From NCBI RefSeq assembly GCF_937920985.1, contig NZ_CALDXR010000043.1, positions 1 through 64,000 on the forward strand: DNA of 64,000 nt, in the 5' to 3' direction. The stretch is from an uncultured Phascolarctobacterium sp. Lineage in GTDB: Bacteria > Bacillota > Negativicutes > Acidaminococcales > Acidaminococcaceae. This document shows positions 59,672-64,000 of this stretch, piece by piece; position 1 is the stretch's first letter; the number at the start of each line of letters is the position of its first letter. The notes below the pieces were generated by a model. It saw only the letters and a program-made list of their open reading frames with translations. It was not told where the DNA came from and made no database searches. Made by a program: the position numbers and the translations under genes.

Positions 59672-60646
59672 ATGTCTAAAGATGATAATAGGAACAAATT
59701 AAAGTATGTTATAGTTTCTCCTAGAAATAATGGTGGTGGAGCTATAGTATTACACGTATTATGTAAGTACCTTAATGCTTTAGGGTATGAAGCAGAGATG
59801 TTTTATTCTGGTTATTTTAGTAAACCTGGTATCTTCTTTTTCTGGTATAAGTGGATAATGTTTACGATTAAAGACCTATGGAAATTGGCTTCAGCACCGT
59901 TATTGGCAAAAATGTTTAAAAGGTATTATTTTAATTATATCGATGTACCAATCAGGGGCTTGCCAAGAAAATATTTGCCTTGGGTTGATGATAATACAAT
60001 AGTGGTATACCCAGAGATAGCTAAAGGGAACTTTTTGAAGGGAAAACATGTTGTAAGATGGCTATTATACCATCATACATACAAGGATGGAGAATATGAC
60101 AAGGAAAAGGATCTGTTTGTATGTTATAGACATGTATTTAATGATCATAAGCTTAATCCAAAAGAAATTACGCTTTGCTGTCCATATTTTAATCTTGATT
60201 TATACAAACGAACGAATTTTGGAGAGAGGAGTGCAACTTGTTATATCGTAAGAAAAGGTCGCAATAGAAGCGATTTGCCTGCATCGCTTGATGGAATTAT
60301 AATTGATGATCTGCTGGAGCAAGAAAAGGTTGAGGTATTTAATAAATGTAAGTACTGTATTAGTTTTGATACAGAGACGGCTTATTCGAGGATTGCTGCA
60401 TTGTGTGGCTGTATATCAATAATTGTTCCTGAACCAGGAAAAAGTGTATCCTATTATCGCAATGAGTATAATAAAAGATATGGCATTGCCATAGGATTTA
60501 CTGATACAGAAATTGATTATGCAAAAAGTACCATTGGATTATTGCAAAAAGAGCACGAAAAAATGAATGAAACGTCTAAAAATAGTGTCAAGGATTTTAC
60601 GGAATATTGTTGTAAACATTTTGATAATAAATTAGGAAAAGATTAA
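59672..60646 (+). CDS. Putative glycosyltransferase (GT-B-like), unknown specificity
   Basis: 324 residues, AT-rich. KYVIVSPRNNGGGAIVLHVL at the N-terminus and CKYCISFDTETAYSRIAALC with IIVPEPGKSVSYYRNEY near residue 240-270 look like the two halves of a GT-B protein acting in polysaccharide synthesis (WavQ-like style, tentative). No membrane span certain. Follows the previous gene by 24 bases in the same direction. Confidence 0.6.
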   Translation: MSKDDNRNKLKYVIVSPRNNGGGAIVLHVLCKYLNALGYEAEMFYSGYFSKPGIFFFWYKWIMFTIKDLWKLASAPLLAKMFKRYYFNYIDVPIRGLPRKYLPWVDDNTIVVYPEIAKGNFLKGKHVVRWLLYHHTYKDGEYDKEKDLFVCYRHVFNDHKLNPKEITLCCPYFNLDLYKRTNFGERSATCYIVRKGRNRSDLPASLDGIIIDDLLEQEKVEVFNKCKYCISFDTETAYSRIAALCGCISIIVPEPGKSVSYYRNEYNKRYGIAIGFTDTEIDYAKSTIGLLQKEHEKMNETSKNSVKDFTEYCCKHFDNKLGKD

Positions 60647-60660
60647 TAAAGGTGATTATT

Positions 60661-61863
60661 ATGAAGAAAATCTTACTTTTAGGTGGCTCCGCGCAGCAGG
60701 TTATAGCTATAAAAACTGCCAAGCGTTTAGGGTATTACACAGTATTGTGCGATTATCTTCCGGATAATCCCGGTCAATACGCAGCAGACAAATACTACAA
60801 TGTCAGCACAACGGATGTTGAGGCTGTGTATAAGGTTGCCATGGATGAAAAGGTGGATGGCATACTTGCTTACGCTTCTGATCCTGCAGCTTTGCCAGCG
60901 GCTATAGTTGCAGAACGTCTTGGCTTACCCTCGAATCCGTCTGCATCTGTTGCTGTTTTGGGTGTAAAGCATAATTTTAGAAAGTTTTTGAGTGAGAACG
61001 CCTTTGCTTGTCCTAGAAATTTTACCTTTAATGTTGGTGCGGATATCGAAGAAGTAAAAGAAAAAATTCAAGAGCTGGATTTCCCGATTGTTGTAAAGCC
61101 AACAGATTCATCTGGATCTAAAGGCGTTACTGTTTTAAAGTCCGCTGAAGGACTTAATGCTGCAATAGCATGGGCTGAAAGCTATTCTCGCAATAAGATT
61201 CTTATTGTGGAAGAATTTATTGAAAGTAACTTCCCCGCTGTAATTGGCGGCGATATTTTTGTTTGGGATGGTCAGATAATTTTATATGGTGAAATGAGCT
61301 GTTTACGTGGTAATCATGGTAATGGTTTAGTACCAATAGGCGAAAGATATCCAGGTGGTATGAATGAGAAGCAGATAAATAATATACATACTGAACTGCA
61401 GCGTCTTATCACAGCTTTAGATATAAGATTTGGAGAATTGAATATAGAAATTCTCTTGGATAAAGAAGATAACGTACACTTCTTGGAAGTTGGCCCTCGT
61501 GCTGGTGGCAATATGATACCGATTCAATTATCAGATATTTTTGCTATTGATTTAGTAGAAGCTAATGTTTTGGCTGCTATGGGTAAAAAACCTTCGATAA
61601 ATCAACAAAAGAAAAAAGGATATTTCGTTACCTATGTGCTTCATAGTTATCAGAATGGTAAATTTGATGGGGTTTTTATTTCTGATTTAATTATAGATAA
61701 TGTTTATCGTAAAGAAATTTATAAAGAAAAAGGGGATTTGGTTGAGCCTTTTGATGGGGCAGGAAAGGCTATTGGCATATTGTTTTTACGTTTTGATACA
61801 GAAATGGAATTAAATTTGTTCTGTGCTAATACAGAAAAGCTGATATCGATTTCTTTGATGTAG
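60661..61863 (+). CDS. ATP-grasp ligase, PurK/CarB-like fold
   Basis: 400 residues from ATG 60661 (AAAGGTGAT ahead). KKILLLGGSAQQVIAIKTAK begins a Rossmann-like pre-ATP-grasp domain; FPIVVKPTDSSGSKGVTVLK and LIVEEFIESNFPAV bind ATP, and LNIEILLDKEDNVHFLEVGP with RAGGNMIP carry the Mg-binding Glu/Asn. Such enzymes join a carboxylate to an amine or thiol with ATP use. Next to a second ATP-grasp gene and a PLP enzyme, it probably builds an amino-acid-like decoration or modified sugar; exact product unknown. Confidence 0.82.
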   Translation: MKKILLLGGSAQQVIAIKTAKRLGYYTVLCDYLPDNPGQYAADKYYNVSTTDVEAVYKVAMDEKVDGILAYASDPAALPAAIVAERLGLPSNPSASVAVLGVKHNFRKFLSENAFACPRNFTFNVGADIEEVKEKIQELDFPIVVKPTDSSGSKGVTVLKSAEGLNAAIAWAESYSRNKILIVEEFIESNFPAVIGGDIFVWDGQIILYGEMSCLRGNHGNGLVPIGERYPGGMNEKQINNIHTELQRLITALDIRFGELNIEILLDKEDNVHFLEVGPRAGGNMIPIQLSDIFAIDLVEANVLAAMGKKPSINQQKKKGYFVTYVLHSYQNGKFDGVFISDLIIDNVYRKEIYKEKGDLVEPFDGAGKAIGILFLRFDTEMELNLFCANTEKLISISLM

Positions 61864-61876
61864 AGGAGGCAATAAA

Positions 61877-62989
61877 ATGACATTAAGAAGAATTTATGCT
61901 CATTATTTGAAGATACGTTGGAAAATGAAAAGAGATGGAGCTAGACTACTTAGTGAAGAGTTTTTGCAAGACTATAAAAATCATAAATGGTCATTTTTTT
62001 CTGTTATGAAGATACATAATAAAGGTTTTTCTTGGGAAGATTGGAATATAAATGATTTTGGTAGAAAAAAATATGATAACTATTTAAAAACTACGGAATA
62101 CTATGCTATGCATCCATTGAATGGCCAATATAGTCATTGGATTGATGATAAATTGACTTTGAAATATTTATGCGTTGGAACAAGCCTTGACAAATATATG
62201 CCTAAATATTACTTCCAGATAGATTCTTTAGGGAATGTATTGGGGTTATCTGATTATCAAGAGAAAGGAAAGCTTTCGATTGATGTACTCATAACCTTCT
62301 TAGAAAATATTGGGGAGTTAGCATTTAAGCGAGCAACTGGTTCTTTAGGAGAAGGATTCTACAAAGGTGTATATGTGGGGGGGATATATATGCTAAATAA
62401 TAAGGCCTTTACTAGAGAAGAATTAAAGCATGAGTTGCAGAAGCTTCGTGATTATTTAGTTACGGAGTATTTGCATCCGCATAAAGATATGATTCCATTT
62501 TGTTCAGATACGGTGAATACTATAAGGTATTTAGTTGGCAAGAACGCAAACGGAGAGATGAGTTTGATAAAGAGCTTTATTCGTTTTGGTACTATAAAGT
62601 CAGGTTTCGTTGAAAATTACAATGCTGGTGGTGTGCTTTGTTATATAACTGATAATGGTGCTTTTGAAAAAGGAAACTTATATGATTTTGAGCTGAAGAA
62701 GAATAAAATGATTACTCATCATCCAGATACAGGAGTAGAATTAAAAGGTATAATACCTCTTTGGAATGAAGTACAAAAAGCTTCTGTGGAGTTTTGTGAG
62801 CACTTTCCTCAATTAAATTACTTAGGAATTGACTTTGTAGTTACAAGTAAAAATGAAGTAAAAATTTTAGAAATTAACTCTTTGACATCATTAGATTGTT
62901 TGCAGTTAGCAGGCTCTATTTTGGATAGTAAAAATGGAAGCTTTTACAAGGATAGGATGAGAGAAAGGCTTGTGAATGCTGATGCGTGA
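61877..62989 (+). CDS. Sugar-transfer-associated ATP-grasp protein
   Basis: 370 residues. AFKRATGSLGEGFYKG, DTVNTIRYLVGKNANGEMSL and FVENYNAGGVLCYITDNGAF followed by LNYLGIDFVVTSKNEVKILE match the ATP-grasp type often encoded in polysaccharide clusters (ATPgrasp_ST type). AGAGGAGG ribosome site. Low GC content relative to the core genome. Probably attaches a carboxylic acid or amino acid to a surface glycan precursor (inference). Confidence 0.8.
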   Translation: MTLRRIYAHYLKIRWKMKRDGARLLSEEFLQDYKNHKWSFFSVMKIHNKGFSWEDWNINDFGRKKYDNYLKTTEYYAMHPLNGQYSHWIDDKLTLKYLCVGTSLDKYMPKYYFQIDSLGNVLGLSDYQEKGKLSIDVLITFLENIGELAFKRATGSLGEGFYKGVYVGGIYMLNNKAFTREELKHELQKLRDYLVTEYLHPHKDMIPFCSDTVNTIRYLVGKNANGEMSLIKSFIRFGTIKSGFVENYNAGGVLCYITDNGAFEKGNLYDFELKKNKMITHHPDTGVELKGIIPLWNEVQKASVEFCEHFPQLNYLGIDFVVTSKNEVKILEINSLTSLDCLQLAGSILDSKNGSFYKDRMRERLVNADA

Positions 62990-63947
62990 ATATGGCGGAT
63001 ACATAGAACTAGAATCATTTCATGGGACCATGCTGCATGAAAAAGCAATAGCGCTGAACTGTGGACGCAGTGCGTTGGCATATCTTTGTGAAGCAAAGCA
63101 TATAAAAAAGCTGTATATACCATACTTTCTTTGTTCTTCTGTGATGGATTTATGTGATAGAGTTGGTGTTAAGTATGAGTATTACCATATTACTGAGAGC
63201 TTTATGCCAATTTTTGAGCAAAAGCTTGCTGAAGACGAATATCTTTATATCGTAAATTTTTATGGACAGTTAAGCAATGAAGCTATTAGTGAATTAAAGC
63301 AGGTACATGACAGAATAATTGTTGACAATGCACAGAGCTATTATCAAATTCCTGTAGAGAATGTTGATACGCTTTATACATGCCGTAAATTTTTTGGTGT
63401 TGCCGATGGTGCTTTTCTTTATACAGATAGCTTTATTGAACGAGAACTGCCGTTAGATGAATCGTTCGAGCGAATGCATTTTTTACTGGGACGTTATGAA
63501 CGCAGTGCAAATGAGTTTTATGGCGAGTATGTAGCGAATAACAAGTTATTTGCACATGAGCCTGTAAAGCGAATGTCTAAATTGACGCATAACCTCTTAC
63601 GTGGAGTTGATTATTATGCTGTTGGCAAGAAGAGAGAAGCCAACTTTAAATTTTTGCAAGATGCTTTCAGAGATGTCAATAAGTTAAAGTTAACTGTTCC
63701 TTATGGTGCTTTTATGTATCCGTTACTGATTGCTGATGGTATGAAAGTACGAAAGCAATTACAGCAGATGAAAATTTATATTCCGACCTTGTGGCCTAAT
63801 GTTTTGGAAGAATGTGAGACTGGTACATTGGAATATAATTTTGCAGCAGATATTTTGCCTATACCGGTTGATCAGAGATATGGCATTGAAGATATGAAGT
63901 ATTTAGTTGATAAGATAAAAATGGAGGGCAATTATGGGAGCAACTAA
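62976..63947 (+). CDS. DegT/DnrJ/EryC1-type PLP enzyme
   Basis: 323 residues. MLREYGGYIELE-like start (MREYGGYIELESFHGTMLHE), LNCGRSALAYLCEAKHIKKL and YIPYFLCSSVMD, IIVDNAQSYYQIP, and the Schiff-base Lys in YTCRKFFGVADGAFLYTD near residue 140. Somewhat shorter than typical sugar aminotransferases (~370). Overlaps the previous gene by 14 bases and the next by 14. ATG 62982 is an alternative start. Likely amination of a nucleotide sugar or related ketone. Confidence 0.8.
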   Translation: MLMREYGGYIELESFHGTMLHEKAIALNCGRSALAYLCEAKHIKKLYIPYFLCSSVMDLCDRVGVKYEYYHITESFMPIFEQKLAEDEYLYIVNFYGQLSNEAISELKQVHDRIIVDNAQSYYQIPVENVDTLYTCRKFFGVADGAFLYTDSFIERELPLDESFERMHFLLGRYERSANEFYGEYVANNKLFAHEPVKRMSKLTHNLLRGVDYYAVGKKREANFKFLQDAFRDVNKLKLTVPYGAFMYPLLIADGMKVRKQLQQMKIYIPTLWPNVLEECETGTLEYNFAADILPIPVDQRYGIEDMKYLVDKIKMEGNYGSN

Positions 63948-64000
63948 TAAAATTGCTATTATAGGAGCTGGCTATATGGCGAGAATTTTTTCAGACAATG
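63934..64000 (+). CDS. NAD(P)-binding oxidoreductase, N-terminal fragment (cut by window end)
   Basis: Starts at ATG 63934 with GGAGGG ahead and runs off the window after 22 codons. MGATNKIAIIGAGYMARIFS has the G-x-G-x-x-A dinucleotide-binding pattern; Gfo/Idh/MocA-type sugar dehydrogenases are the most likely family in this setting. Too little is visible to be sure. Confidence 0.6.
   Translation, partial: MGATNKIAIIGAGYMARIFSDN

Overview
The window looks like chromosome from a diderm Firmicute of the class Negativicutes, most likely Acidaminococcaceae/Phascolarctobacterium-like (genus is inference). Evidence: S-layer-homology (SLH) outer-membrane porins, an LptD-like protein plus a full ADP-heptose/LPS inner-core operon, strictly anaerobic Hdr/Flx electron-transfer genes, a T-box leader and TPP riboswitch of Firmicutes style, and AGGAGG ribosome sites. 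No rRNA, tRNA, CRISPR array or transposase was seen.

Layout. 1-5.2 kb: two SLH porins with near-identical N-terminal halves, separated by an AlbA_2/Schlafen-type regulator with its own repeat operator and a small secreted protein. 5.2-12 kb: serine biosynthesis (serC, serA, a histidine phosphatase likely to be the phosphoserine phosphatase) on the minus strand behind a T-box leader with two T-box/terminator modules, then a TPP riboswitch and thiC. 12-23.5 kb: housekeeping envelope genes: DUF535 protein, secreted protein, LptD-like protein, gmhA-hldE-hldD-gmhB-two heptosyltransferases, and an alanine/glycine symporter. 23.6-33 kb: AT-rich accessory block with an AAA-ATPase/nuclease, nuclease-like proteins of unknown role, a gutted dnaB remnant, a zinc-ribbon gene broken by an amber codon, and a ~180-bp intergenic repeat present in two almost identical copies and one diverged copy; then an MBL-fold hydrolase and a WYL regulator. 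33-42 kb: hdrBCA-flxDCBA and a fumarate-reductase-like Fe-S protein plus flavoprotein. 42-46.3 kb: accessory island of unknown genes, one broken by a stop codon, ending in a secreted barnase and its barstar. 46-53.6 kb: ABC-F ATPase, MATE exporter, RloA-RloB pair (rloB broken by a stop codon) and a DUF4143 ATPase. 53.6-64 kb: surface-glycan/LPS outer-region genes (GT8, GT2, GT8, phosphoethanolamine transferase, two GT-B-like proteins, two ATP-grasp ligases, a DegT-type PLP enzyme and the start of an oxidoreductase).

The most striking system is a family of five tiny (28-residue) single-span membrane peptides of holin-like/TxpA type, each convergently paired with a predicted antisense RNA driven by its own consensus promoter, plus a sixth antisense RNA without a toxin. 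All five toxin leaders carry a small hairpin directly before the Shine-Dalgarno whose arms differ between copies by compensating changes. Two copies lie in inverted orientation around thiC, and two are part of a duplicated segment that carries the last bases of the upstream flavoprotein gene. This looks like an expanded, self-copying type I toxin-antitoxin family in a Negativicute.
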